A DNA stretch of 64,000 nucleotides from JASHVB01 sp035508435 (lineage in GTDB: Bacteria > Pseudomonadota > Alphaproteobacteria > Acetobacterales > Acetobacteraceae): contig DATJNA010000136.1 in the NCBI GenBank assembly GCA_035508435.1, forward strand, positions 49,227 to 113,226, given 5' to 3'. The notes below the pieces were generated by a model. That model did not search any database, was not told where the DNA came from, and saw only the letters and a list, made by a program, of their open reading frames with translations. Numbering within the stretch: the stretch's first letter is position 1; each line of letters starts with the position of its first letter. Both the position numbers and the translations under genes were made by a program. Shown here one piece after another: positions 8,857-18,156 of this stretch.

Positions 8857-10122
8857 CACAGGCGCCCGTACATCCGGGCGCTGCGACCCTCCGCTCTGCG
8901 CCGCCCTGGCGGCGGCACGCGACTGTAACAGCCGGAGAATCGTATCCCGCAACACGGGCCGGCCGAACAACCATCCCTGGCCGATGTCGCATCCGGCGTC
9001 GCGGAGCTGGTCGCCGATTTCCCGCTCCTCGATGCCTTCGGCCACCACACGCATGCCGAGCTCATGCGCCAGGGACAGCACGGAATGAATGATTTTCCAG
9101 GCTTCCGGATCCGTCGGGCACACTTCGACGAAGGAACGGTCAATCTTGAGTTCGGTGAACGGCGATCGCAGCAGCTTCAGCAGGGAGGAATGCCCGGTGC
9201 CGAAGTCGTCGATCGACAGCCGGACACCCTTAATGCTCAACCTGGTCAGCACCTCGTTGGCCAACGGCAGGTCGGAAGCGATGGTGCTCTCGGTGATCTC
9301 CGCCACCAGGGCGCCATGCGGCAATTGGCTTGCGGCAAGCGCACGATCGATCGTGCTGGGGAACAGCTCGTTGGACAGCAAAGCCGGCGAGATGTTCACG
9401 GCGACGCTGAATTCCGGCTCGTAGTAGCGGCATGCCTCACAGGCCGCGATCGCCTCTCGCAAGACCTGCCTGGTCAGCGGCGTTATCAGGCCAGATTGCT
9501 CCGCAACAGGAATGAACAGACTGGGCGGGATTTCGCCGCGTTGCGGACAGCGCCAACGGGCGAGGGCCTCCATGCCGGACAGCCGGCCGGTACTCAGGTC
9601 GATTGTGGGCTGGAATGCCGTGTAAATCTCGCCGTTCTGCAACGCGCGCTCGAATTGTGCGACGGTCGGGGCGCGCGCCGAGGATTTCTGGGATGCCAGC
9701 CGTGACGGCTGTATCTCCAGCAGCATTTCAAGATTACGAAGCTCGATCGGCTTGCGCAGCGTTCCCGCGACGAGCAAGCCCATGCCCTTGGCAACGCGAG
9801 AGCAAGCGGCGAGCACGCGCTTTTCCGCGCCGGAGACGAAGATCACGACGACTTCCGGGGCGACCTCGCGCAGCAGATGCAGCAGCGCCAGCCCGTCCTC
9901 TTCGCCCAGGCAGAGGTCGATCACGATCGTACGGATATTGCCGCTTCGCAGCCGCGCCTTCGCCTCGACGAGCGATGAAGCCTCCTGCACTTCCCATCCG
10001 AGCCTCTCCGCCACCCGGCCGATGATGGTTCGTTGGATCGGTTCGTCATCCACAATCAAAAGGTTACGCGATCGGAGGCGAAATTCCTCGCTGTCAAACA
10101 CGGCGTGTAGCTCCCGGTTCAC
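8767..10122 (-). CDS. Response regulator with EAL c-di-GMP phosphodiesterase domain
   Basis: This 451-residue protein joins a receiver domain (1-140) to an EAL domain (about 155-400) and should hydrolyse cyclic di-GMP under phosphorelay control. The receiver has the acidic pair in LLIVDDEP, phospho-acceptor Asp69 in VIDLCLG, and Lys124 in RKPIEL. The EAL domain keeps its metal and catalytic residues: Glu185 of EAL, Asn243 (VNIS), Glu275 (AEITES), Asp305-Asp306 (IDDFGTGHSS), Lys326 (LKIDRSF), Glu362 (AEGIE) and Gln382, so it is predicted active. It follows the hybrid kinase by 49 bases on the same strand, and that kinase is its likely partner. The last ~40 residues are antisense to the MFS gene and lie outside the EAL fold. 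Confidence 0.93.
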   Translation of the reverse strand: MNRELHAVFDSEEFRLRSRNLLIVDDEPIQRTIIGRVAERLGWEVQEASSLVEAKARLRSGNIRTIVIDLCLGEEDGLALLHLLREVAPEVVVIFVSGAEKRVLAACSRVAKGMGLLVAGTLRKPIELRNLEMLLEIQPSRLASQKSSARAPTVAQFERALQNGEIYTAFQPTIDLSTGRLSGMEALARWRCPQRGEIPPSLFIPVAEQSGLITPLTRQVLREAIAACEACRYYEPEFSVAVNISPALLSNELFPSTIDRALAASQLPHGALVAEITESTIASDLPLANEVLTRLSIKGVRLSIDDFGTGHSSLLKLLRSPFTELKIDRSFVEVCPTDPEAWKIIHSVLSLAHELGMRVVAEGIEEREIGDQLRDAGCDIGQGWLFGRPVLRDTILRLLQSRAAARAAQSGGSQRPDVRAPVSARHQRLFDRRDVQLVDMNGPVRDQQLIE

Positions 10123-10171
10123 TCGTTGATAAGATGTTATAACGTTTAGTTGCTATGCCGTCGCCGCCGCG

Positions 10172-13100
10172 TTATGCGGTCGCCGGTTCAGCAACAGCCA
10201 TTTCGGTGCGCCGGCGAACCGCCGGCTTGACCCGCTCGAGCTGCGCCAGGGTCTCTTCCGCAAGCTGCACCGCCTCGTCCACCCGGCCGCTGCGGGCGGC
10301 CAGTTCCGCGGTGGCGCAACAGGTCGAGAGCGCGGTCGCTCCTATGATGGCGCTGGTGGATTTGAGGGTGTGGCAGATCGAACGCAGTGCAGTGGAGTCG
10401 CGCTCGTCCATCGCCTTCGCGAGGCGTTTGGCCAGTTCGGCCGACTCGCTGAGGAAGCGCCCCATGACAGTCTGCACGAACGCAGGGCGCTCCGGTCCGC
10501 CGATCTCACGCAATTGCTCCAGCGCGTCGGGACTGAGCATGTCTTCCGAGGCGTGCCCGGTGTCCGCTTGCGAGAGCATATCCTGAACGCCGATCTGGCG
10601 GGATTGGACGCACCAATGAGCCAGGATTGCCCGCACCGCTTCGCGGCTGAACGGTTTTGCCAGATAGTCGTCCATGCCGGACCGCAGACAGATTTCGCGG
10701 TCGCCCTCTACCGCATTGGCGGTCAACGCGATGATCGGGGTCCGCCAGTCTTGCTCCCGCGGCATTGTGCGGATCGCGCGGGTCGCTTCGAAGCCGTCCA
10801 TCTCCGGCATCTGGCAGTCCATGAAGATCAGGTCGAACCGCCGGTCACTCATTGCGGCGAGCGCTTCCTTGCCGTTCCCCGCCATGACGACGTCGCATCC
10901 CTCGCGCCGCAGGATCGAGTGCGCCACTTCCATGTTGATCTCGTTGTCCTCGACGAGCAGCACGGAGGTCCCGGCGAACGGCGCGTCCTGGGTGGCACCG
11001 GCGGCGCGGTCGGCAGACGGCGCGTCCTTGGTCTTCCCCATCAGCGAGGTGAGGCACGCCTGGAGCTCCGACTGCCGCACCGGCTTCGTCAGCCAGCCGT
11101 CGAATACGGGAGCGTCGGATTCATTATCATCCTGCGACGTGAGCAATACCAGCCGCGTGTTCGGATGATTGCTTCTTGCCCGGATCGACCTGGCGAGATC
11201 GACGCCGTCGGAACCTTCCAGCACCTTGTCGATCAGCACGATGTCAAAATGCCCGCCGTGTTGCTCACACCGCTCCATCGCGTCCAATGCGGCGCGCGGA
11301 TCGACCGCCAGTCGCACCGTCATGGCCATTCGCTGCAACTGGCTGCGCAGGATCTCGAGATTGGTCAGATTGTCATCCACGACCAGGGCGTGGAGGCCCG
11401 CCAAAGCGGAGGGACGGGCGGTGGCGGTGGCCTGGCCAGGCTGCGCCGGCCGGAGTTTGACACTGAACCGGAAGGTCGAACCCATGTCCGGCTCGCTCTC
11501 CACCGTGATGGTGCCGCCCATCAGTTGGCAGAGCTGGCGCGCGATGCTGAGGCCGAGGCCGGTCCCGCCATACTTCCGGCTGGAGGATCCATCGACCTGC
11601 GAGAAGGGATTGAAGATTTCCCTTTGCTTGGCCAGCGGGATGCCGATACCGGTGTCGCGCACCTTGAATGCGACCTGCAACTCGCCGATGGTCGAGGCGG
11701 TGAGGTCGGCATTGACCACCACTTCTCCGGTTTCGGTGAACTTGATGGCGTTGCCGACGAGGTTGGTCAGTACCTGCCGCAGCCGGCCGGCGTCGCCGAT
11801 GGCATGCTCTGGCAGATCCTCGGAGATCTGGCAGGCCAGATTGATGCCCTTGGTGTGTGCGGCGCTGGCGAAGAGCTCGATGGTGTCCTCGATCGTGGCG
11901 TGCAGGTCGAAGACTTCGTCGAATAATTGCAGCGTGCCGGATTCGATCTTGGACAGATCGAGTACGCCATTGACTATTCCCAGCAGCGACTCGCCCGAGC
12001 GTAGCGCCATCTGGGTAAAGCGGCGCTGCTTCGCCGAAAGCTCGGTGTCGAGCAACATTTCCATCATGCCCAGAACGCCGTTCATGGGCGTGCGTATTTC
12101 GTGGCTCATGTTCGCCAGGAACTGCGACTTGACCTGATTGGCCCGCGCGAGTTCCTGCGTCCGCACCTCGACCCGCTCTTCCAGGTTGGTAGCCAACGCG
12201 TGCAATTCTTGCTCTGCCTGCTTCTGGGCGGCCTGCCGCGTCGCAACGGCATCGGCCATTTCATTGAACGCACTGGCCAGGCGGTCGATTTCCGACCCCG
12301 AATCCCAGTTGCGCGCGCGGGCGCCATAGTTGCCGATGCGCCAGTCCGCGGTCACGCGCAGCAGGTCCTGGATCGGACGCTGGATGAAACGACGCCCGCC
12401 AATCCAGGCGGCCAGCATCGCCACCAGCAGCCCGGCAATGATCAGCGTGATGCCACGGTTGGTGGCGCGCACGATGTCCGCGAATGCATCGGCCTTGGAC
12501 AGACCGGCGCTCAAGAAGAAATCGTATGGCGGAAGTGCCGGCGGCACGTAGCCGAAGATGCGGGTGATACCATCGACGCCGCGTGCCTCCTCCCAGCCGG
12601 TGTCGTCGCCATCCATGACGGCTTCGTGGGACTTCCGCATATTCTTGCCCACCAATTGCTCCGGATGCGGCAGGCGGGCAATGATGTTGCCGTCACGGTC
12701 GGCGATCAGGATGGACCCGCCAAGCGGCAACCCGCGGTCTTTCAGGTGCTGCGACAGCCAGGCAAGATCCATCGCCGCATAGACCACCCCGGCGGGCTTG
12801 CCATCCGGCCCGTCGAACCGCATGGCGAAATGCACTGCCTGCGTACCATCCACTGGATTGCGCCAGTATCGGCCAACCACAAGGCCATCGCGCGTGACAG
12901 CTTCCTTGAAGAACAGCAGATTCGACACTCGGGCCGGCGACGCCTCACTGGAGCATATCAGGCTGCCCTTGAGATCAACGGCGGCGACCGTCAGGTAATT
13001 CGGATAGCTCGCCTTGAGTGCGCGCAGATATGGTGTGCACTCGGCACCGTTTTTGTCGACGATTGACGGCAGCCGCGTCAGCGCGACCAGCAATTGGCGG

Positions 13101-13294
13101 GCACCCTCGCGAAGCTCGCCGATCTCGTCGCCGAACTGGTGGGTTATTTGCACGACGCGGGCGCGAATGTCCGCCTCGCGCGAGCGGCGCAGGTCATACT
13201 CGTTGTACGACTGGATCGCCAATGCCGGCAAAACGGCCAGCAGCACCAGCAGCATGGAGCGTCCGGCAATACCCATCTGGAACCTGCGGCGCAT
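10172..13294 (-). CDS. BvgS/BarA-like hybrid sensor histidine kinase with two REC and an HPt domain
   Basis: This is a 1040-residue membrane phosphorelay kinase. Domains in order are TM1 (about 12-28), a periplasmic dCACHE-like sensor (about 40-275), TM2 (281-300), HAMP (301-355), a coiled coil (355-390) and HisKA with His398 in ANMSHEIRTPMNG. HATPase_c follows (about 500-615, N-box Asn511/Asn515, G1 DTGIG, G2 GGTGLGLS). REC1 is about 633-750 with Asp689 in VLIDK, and REC2 about 776-895 with Asp826 in IFMDCQMPEMDG. The HPt domain has His975 in CHTLKSTS. REC1 has lost the usual D-x-x-MP context and may be regulatory. AGGGGA upstream supports the start at 13294. The following REC-EAL gene is the likely output. 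Confidence 0.95.
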   Translation of the reverse strand: MRRRFQMGIAGRSMLLVLLAVLPALAIQSYNEYDLRRSREADIRARVVQITHQFGDEIGELREGARQLLVALTRLPSIVDKNGAECTPYLRALKASYPNYLTVAAVDLKGSLICSSEASPARVSNLLFFKEAVTRDGLVVGRYWRNPVDGTQAVHFAMRFDGPDGKPAGVVYAAMDLAWLSQHLKDRGLPLGGSILIADRDGNIIARLPHPEQLVGKNMRKSHEAVMDGDDTGWEEARGVDGITRIFGYVPPALPPYDFFLSAGLSKADAFADIVRATNRGITLIIAGLLVAMLAAWIGGRRFIQRPIQDLLRVTADWRIGNYGARARNWDSGSEIDRLASAFNEMADAVATRQAAQKQAEQELHALATNLEERVEVRTQELARANQVKSQFLANMSHEIRTPMNGVLGMMEMLLDTELSAKQRRFTQMALRSGESLLGIVNGVLDLSKIESGTLQLFDEVFDLHATIEDTIELFASAAHTKGINLACQISEDLPEHAIGDAGRLRQVLTNLVGNAIKFTETGEVVVNADLTASTIGELQVAFKVRDTGIGIPLAKQREIFNPFSQVDGSSSRKYGGTGLGLSIARQLCQLMGGTITVESEPDMGSTFRFSVKLRPAQPGQATATARPSALAGLHALVVDDNLTNLEILRSQLQRMAMTVRLAVDPRAALDAMERCEQHGGHFDIVLIDKVLEGSDGVDLARSIRARSNHPNTRLVLLTSQDDNESDAPVFDGWLTKPVRQSELQACLTSLMGKTKDAPSADRAAGATQDAPFAGTSVLLVEDNEINMEVAHSILRREGCDVVMAGNGKEALAAMSDRRFDLIFMDCQMPEMDGFEATRAIRTMPREQDWRTPIIALTANAVEGDREICLRSGMDDYLAKPFSREAVRAILAHWCVQSRQIGVQDMLSQADTGHASEDMLSPDALEQLREIGGPERPAFVQTVMGRFLSESAELAKRLAKAMDERDSTALRSICHTLKSTSAIIGATALSTCCATAELAARSGRVDEAVQLAEETLAQLERVKPAVRRRTEMAVAEPATA

Positions 13295-13358
13295 GCGACG
13301 TTCCCCTGTTGCGGCGTATCAGATTGGCAGTGTCGTTTTGAGCGGAATTCGAGCCATC

Positions 13359-14564
13359 TCAGGCCCGACTGACGGCAGGCAGGTGTTGCGGCTTGCTCAG
13401 GCAGAGCACGACGCCGGCGATCGCGAAGATCGCCGACATGACGGGAATGGCGGCGAGGCCGCCAGCCCCGAACATCGGACCGCCCAGCAATGAACCCATC
13501 GTCATGCCCAGAAACAGCGCACTGTTGTTCCAGGACAATGCGGCGGCGCGCCGGTTGCCGAAGGTCTCGATCAGGCGTGCCTGCTGTGCCGGGAAGAACA
13601 CCTGGGCCGTGATGGCGACGAGGCCGACCACTGGCGTTATGGCAGTGCCGCATTTCACTGCCAGTTCCATGGTGCCGAACGCGGCCGCCAGGGCCATCAA
13701 GCTGGCCTGGACTGCGAGCTGCGGTCCGAGCCGGTCGGCGATCCGCCCCCCGGCCAAGGCGCCGGCGAGGGCCGCGATACCATAAAGCAGTATCGTCTCG
13801 GCAATCTGCTGCGCGGTGTAGCCCGATGCGGCCAGTCCAACCGCGAGGTAGGTATACATGCCGTAGAGCGCCGCGCTCCACGCCACGGTCGGCAGCAGCG
13901 CCTTGATCAGATGCAGCGTTGGGAACGCACCGGCCGATGCGGCATGCGAGGGGCCGGCGGCCGGGGCTGATGGCCAGGCGAGCCGGTTGAGCAATGTCAG
14001 CGCCAACCCAGCCAATCCCATGGCGAGGAAGATGGCTCTCCAGCCCAGGATCGGGCTCAGCAACGTTCCGGCGGTTGCGCCAAGCGGCAGCGCAGCGAGC
14101 AATCCGGTCACGCCCACCGCTATCCAGGTGGCTCGCCGCCCGGGCGGTGCCGCGTCTCCCAGCAAGGCGTAGAGCGAAGGTGCGATGCCGGCGGCGGCAA
14201 TGCCACACGCCAGGCGCGCCATCAGCATCTGTGGCAGATCGTCCGCCGCCGATGTGAGCAGGTTTGCGGCCGAAAACGCGCAAAGGCACCAGACCAAGAC
14301 CCTGCGGCGGCCAAGCCGATCCGCCGCATGGCCGAACAATGGCGCCGCGATGGCGTAGCCGGCGGCAAAGATGGTGACCAGGAGTCCCGCGTCTGCCGGC
14401 CGTATGCGGTAATCGCCGGCGATGCGCGGGATCAACGGCGAAATGACGAACAGGTCGGTGCCAATGGCAAACAGCGTGATCCAGGCGGCGCCAAGCAGCA
14501 GAGCCGCGCCTCCGGCCCGAGCAGCGATGCCGTTATGCCATGCTGTTGGCCGGAGAAGGGTCAT
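13359..14564 (-). CDS. MFS transporter, drug/metabolite exporter-like (DHA1)
   Basis: This 401-residue, 12-helix major facilitator belongs to the DHA1/arabinose-efflux-like group. It shows FVISPLIPRIAGDY in helix 1 and GHAADRLGRRRVLVWCL at loop 2-3. The helix 4-5 region with ACGIAAAGIAPSLYALLGDAAPPGRR includes a G-rich motif C-like segment. It lies 30 bases below the HDO-like oxidase gene and 64 bases above the hybrid kinase, all on the minus strand, so the three are probably co-transcribed. Export of a product made by the oxidase is one reading of the context, but nothing in the sequence names a substrate. Confidence 0.88.
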   Translation of the reverse strand: MTLLRPTAWHNGIAARAGGAALLLGAAWITLFAIGTDLFVISPLIPRIAGDYRIRPADAGLLVTIFAAGYAIAAPLFGHAADRLGRRRVLVWCLCAFSAANLLTSAADDLPQMLMARLACGIAAAGIAPSLYALLGDAAPPGRRATWIAVGVTGLLAALPLGATAGTLLSPILGWRAIFLAMGLAGLALTLLNRLAWPSAPAAGPSHAASAGAFPTLHLIKALLPTVAWSAALYGMYTYLAVGLAASGYTAQQIAETILLYGIAALAGALAGGRIADRLGPQLAVQASLMALAAAFGTMELAVKCGTAITPVVGLVAITAQVFFPAQQARLIETFGNRRAAALSWNNSALFLGMTMGSLLGGPMFGAGGLAAIPVMSAIFAIAGVVLCLSKPQHLPAVSRA

Positions 14565-14594
14565 GACCTGACGCCGCTGTCTTCGATTTCACAA

Positions 14595-15389
14595 TCAGGC
14601 GGCGCGCGAGGAGCGATCAGCCAACTCGGCGGTTGTCAGAATACGGTTCAATCTGTTCCAGACGCCATCAAGCGCTTCCGCCATCTGCCGCGCGTCAGCG
14701 ACCGTCTCGGAGTACAATTCCGGCCGGCGGCGCAGAACCATGCCGGTCACTTCCAGCGCTTCGGCAGCATGGCGCTCTTCCACGCCGTGGCCGAAGCATT
14801 CGGCAAAATAGGGCTCGTTGACGATCTCCGGGAAATGCGTGCTGAGAGCGTCAGCCAAAGCATGCATCCACGAATCCGACATCGTTTCTACGACGCACCA
14901 CGGCCCGAGCGATCGGGCGTAGAGCTTGGCCGCCAGACGCACGAAGCGCGCGGTGTCGGGATCGAGCCGGCGTGCCAACTCTTCCGCGCCTTCGAATTCC
15001 TCGTCCTCCAGCACGCATTGCGCGCCGATATTCCGGAACGCGCGCGTGAGCTGGTAGTGGTGCGTGTCGCCGCCGGGCAGGCCATCATCGTCGATGAAGA
15101 TCGTCAGCTTCCGCTTGCGCAAGGCCGGGCTGTCCAGATGCGGCATCAGATAGACCGCGGCACGCGTTGCATGCATCGCGGCCTGATAGATAAGATGGAT
15201 CTGTCCAAGCACGTCCGGGTTGGTCGCAACCGACGGCGGCAGCATCTTGAGTCGCCGAAAGAAGATATGGCCCGCGGGATCGTGGTCCGCGGCAATCGAC
15301 GCGATCGCCGCGGCGAACGTTTCGCCGACGTCGTTGGTCTGCATCGTCTGCTTGCGTTCGCCGCGCAGTACGGCAGAAACATGTGTCAT
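14595..15389 (-). CDS. Haem-oxygenase-like putative diiron oxidase (HDO superfamily)
   Basis: This 264-residue, helix-rich protein resembles the iron-containing redox enzyme/HDO family (relatives include SznF, UndA and CADD). The segment FIDDDGLPGGDTHHYQL aligns with the family helix NL(Y)DExGxGxxxxxH, with Asp100/101 and His110/111 ten residues apart. Further candidate ligands are Glu169 (VVETMSDSW) and the cluster His201, Glu204/205, His207 in FGHGVEERHAAE. The spacings are close to those I recall for SznF ligands. The first-helix ligand is less clear (His73 or Gln69). I start at the ATG at 15389, with GGAG 9 bases upstream; the frame extends 35 codons further but reads poorly. Substrate unknown. 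It precedes an MFS gene on the same strand. Confidence 0.6.
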   Translation of the reverse strand: MTHVSAVLRGERKQTMQTNDVGETFAAAIASIAADHDPAGHIFFRRLKMLPPSVATNPDVLGQIHLIYQAAMHATRAAVYLMPHLDSPALRKRKLTIFIDDDGLPGGDTHHYQLTRAFRNIGAQCVLEDEEFEGAEELARRLDPDTARFVRLAAKLYARSLGPWCVVETMSDSWMHALADALSTHFPEIVNEPYFAECFGHGVEERHAAEALEVTGMVLRRRPELYSETVADARQMAEALDGVWNRLNRILTTAELADRSSRAA

Positions 15390-15440
15390 CGGTTGATCTC
15401 CGGGCCTGTCGTTGCGCAGACGATAACCTGGGAGGGCGTT

Positions 15441-15474
15441 ACAATATCGTTTCCCGATTTCGGATTTGTATTGT
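15441..15474. promoter_or_regulatory. Interrupted palindrome in the HDO-like/hrpB divergent gap
   Basis: ACAATA at 15441 and TATTGT at 15469 form a 6-bp inverted repeat 22 bases apart, enclosing a second small palindrome CCGATTTCGG at 15453-15462. The site is 52-85 bases upstream of the HDO-like start, in a locally AT-richer patch of the divergent gap. It could be an operator and promoter for the minus-strand block. No regulator gene for it is evident. Confidence 0.3.
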
Positions 15475-15597
15475 CCCATTAACGCGATTGGCACGCCGCC
15501 ATTGGCCGCGCTATCGGCTTCAGTTCACACGGCGTCTGAACTTTCCGCCGCCCCGCCGGCATGACAACCGGCGCGCCTTGCGCCAAATGCCGCCGGC

Positions 15598-18015
15598 ATG
15601 ATCCCGCTCCCCGAGCTTCCGGTCACCGAGGCACTCCCGGCGCTGCGCTACCATCTCGCGGCAGGACGCAATGCCGTGCTGGTGGCGCCGCCGGGCGCCG
15701 GCAAGACCACGCTGGTGCCGCTCGACCTGCTGTCGGCGCCGTGGCGGAGCGACGGCACCATCCTGGTGCTGGAGCCGCGGCGCCTCGCCACCCGCGCCGC
15801 CGCCACGCGGATGGCCACATTGCTCGGTGAGCCAGTCGGCCGCACCGTCGGCTACCGCACCCGCCTCGACGCCGCCGTCTCCGCCGACACGCGGATCGAG
15901 GTGGTCACCGAGGGCCTGCTGGTGCGCCGCCTGCAGTCCGATCCGGGGCTCGAAGGCGTCGCCGCGGTGATCCTGGACGAGGTGCACGAGCGTTCGCTGG
16001 AATCTGACCTCGCGCTTGCCTTCTGCCTGGATCTGCAAGCCGCGTTGCGGCCGGAACTGCGTTTGCTCGCGATGTCGGCGACCGCCGACGGCACCCGCCT
16101 CGCCCCGCTGATGCGCGCCGAAATCGTGCAAAGTACCGGCGAATTGTTTCCGCTGACGATCGAGCATGCCGCGCGCGACATCGCCCACCCGCGCGATCTG
16201 CCCGCGGCGTTGGCGCGTGCCGTCCGCGCGGCGCTCGCGGCGCATCAGGGCGATGTGCTCGCCTTCCTGCCCGGCATGGCGGAAATCCGCCGCGCGGAGG
16301 CCGCCCTGGCAGGCTGCGGTGCCCTGGTGCTGCCGCTGCATGGCCAGCTGCCGCCGGAAGCGCAGGACCGCGCCCTGCGCCCGGCCGAGACGCGGCGCGT
16401 GGTTTTGGCGACGTCGATCGCCGAAACCTCGCTCACCGTGCCGGGCGTGCGCGTTGTGGTCGATGGCGGCTGGCGGCGAACGCCAAGGCTGGATCCCGGC
16501 ACCGGACTGACGCGTCTGGCGACGCTGCGCATCTCGCGTGCCGCGGCGGAGCAACGCGCCGGCCGCGCTGGCCGGGAGGGCCCCGGGGTCGCGATCCGGC
16601 TGTGGTCGAATGCGTTGCATCGTGGCTTGCCAGCATTTGACCGGCCGGAAATCCTGGAAGCCGAGCTGTCGTCACTGGTGCTGGACTGCGCCGCCTGGGG
16701 CGCCGCCCCCGCGGACCTGCCATTCCAGGATACGCCCCCGGCCGGCGCCGTCGCAGCGGCGCATGCGCTGCTGGCGGAACTCGGCGCATTGAATGACGAC
16801 AGCCGGATCACCGATGCCGGGCGGCGGATGGCATCCCTCGGCGCGCATCCGCGGCTGGCCGCCATGCTGCTGGCTGCCGAGACCCCGGCCGAGGGTGCGC
16901 TGGCCGCGGACCTCGCCGCATTGCTGGAAGAGCGCGACCCGCTGCGATCCCCCGAGGCGCCGGCCGATATCGGGCTGCGACTGGCGGCCATCGCGGATGG
17001 CGACCCGGCTGCCGACCGCGGCGCCGTGGCGCGCATCCGCCGTGCTGGCGGCCAGTACCGGCGGCGGCTGGGGCTGCGCGGCGACACCCGCGTGGGCGGG
17101 GACGCGGGAAAGCTGCTGGCGGCCGGCTTCCCCGATCGCATCGCCCAACGGCGAGGCGAGCCGGGTTCCTTCCGCCTTTCCGGCGGCGGCGGCGCCCGGC
17201 TGCCACGAACCGATCCGCTCGCCAATGCCGGGCTGCTCGTGGCGGCGTCCCTCGAACTGAAGGCATCGTCACGCATCCGCCTGGCTGCCCCGCTACAGCC
17301 GGATGCGTTGCCGCCGGCCCTGGCGGCGCGGGTGACGGAGACGGTGGAAAGCGGCTTCGATCCGGTCTCCGGCGCGGTGTTGTCGCGGCGCCGGCGGCGG
17401 CTGGGCGCGCTGGTGCTGAGCGACCGCACCGAGCCGGCCGATCCCGCCGCCCTGGCCGAAGCTTTGGCCCGCGCCGCGGTGGCCGGCGGGCTGGCCGCGC
17501 TGCCGTGGACCGACGCCATCAGGCAGTTGCAGGCGCGGGTCGGATTGATGCGCGCGCTGGAGCCAGAGGCCGGCTGGCCCGACCTGGCCGAGTCCGCGCT
17601 GGCTGCGGCTGCCGCAGATTGGCTGGCGCCATACCTGACGGGGATGGCGCGGCTGGCGGACCTCGCGCGGCTGGATCTCGCCGGCATCCTGCGCGGCATG
17701 TTGCCCTGGGCGCTGGCCGCGCGACTGGACCGTGAGCTGCCGCGCGAGCTGCCGCTGCCCCGGGGGCGCGTCGCCATCGATTACACCGCGACTCCGCCGG
17801 TGGCATCGGCACGGGCACAGACCTTTTTCGGCGTGCACGAGACGCCGATGCTCGCGAATGGGCGCGTGCCCTTGCGGCTTGCACTGCTGTCGCCGGCCGG
17901 ACGGCCGGTGGCAGTCACCAATGACCTCGGAGGATTCTGGACCGGCGCCTGGGCGGATGTGCGGCGCGACATGCGCGGACGGTATCCGAAGCATGAGTGG
18001 CCGGAAGTGCCGTGA
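15598..18015 (+). CDS. hrpB: ATP-dependent RNA helicase HrpB (DEAH family)
   Basis: This 805-residue DExH-box helicase has motif I APPGAGKTTLVPL, motif II DEVHERS, motif III SAT (MSATADG), and motif VI with QRAGRAGREGPG. The helicase-associated region follows, and an HrpB-specific C-terminal domain near 680-805 contains LPRGRVAIDYTATPP and MLPWALAARLD. Length and domain order match the HrpB family (about 800-840). Its cellular RNA role is poorly defined in most bacteria. The gene converges with era (141 bases between stops) and diverges from the HDO-like block. Confidence 0.95.
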   Translation: MIPLPELPVTEALPALRYHLAAGRNAVLVAPPGAGKTTLVPLDLLSAPWRSDGTILVLEPRRLATRAAATRMATLLGEPVGRTVGYRTRLDAAVSADTRIEVVTEGLLVRRLQSDPGLEGVAAVILDEVHERSLESDLALAFCLDLQAALRPELRLLAMSATADGTRLAPLMRAEIVQSTGELFPLTIEHAARDIAHPRDLPAALARAVRAALAAHQGDVLAFLPGMAEIRRAEAALAGCGALVLPLHGQLPPEAQDRALRPAETRRVVLATSIAETSLTVPGVRVVVDGGWRRTPRLDPGTGLTRLATLRISRAAAEQRAGRAGREGPGVAIRLWSNALHRGLPAFDRPEILEAELSSLVLDCAAWGAAPADLPFQDTPPAGAVAAAHALLAELGALNDDSRITDAGRRMASLGAHPRLAAMLLAAETPAEGALAADLAALLEERDPLRSPEAPADIGLRLAAIADGDPAADRGAVARIRRAGGQYRRRLGLRGDTRVGGDAGKLLAAGFPDRIAQRRGEPGSFRLSGGGGARLPRTDPLANAGLLVAASLELKASSRIRLAAPLQPDALPPALAARVTETVESGFDPVSGAVLSRRRRRLGALVLSDRTEPADPAALAEALARAAVAGGLAALPWTDAIRQLQARVGLMRALEPEAGWPDLAESALAAAAADWLAPYLTGMARLADLARLDLAGILRGMLPWALAARLDRELPRELPLPRGRVAIDYTATPPVASARAQTFFGVHETPMLANGRVPLRLALLSPAGRPVAVTNDLGGFWTGAWADVRRDMRGRYPKHEWPEVP

Positions 18016-18156
18016 AGGGAGGCGCACAAAGCGGTGTTTTCACGGCGGGTGTTACCGCGAGAAATCCACTGGTCTGGCAGCCGACCCGCGCCAGGACGAA
18101 ACGGCGTTGCTCTGGCCCCACTCGTCATGAGCCGGATATGACGGGGTTCGCCTCCC

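Noticed and set aside
16245..17777. 510-codon Ser/Arg-rich minus-strand frame opposite hrpB
   Set aside because: Shadow frame of a high-GC gene; no recognisable protein.
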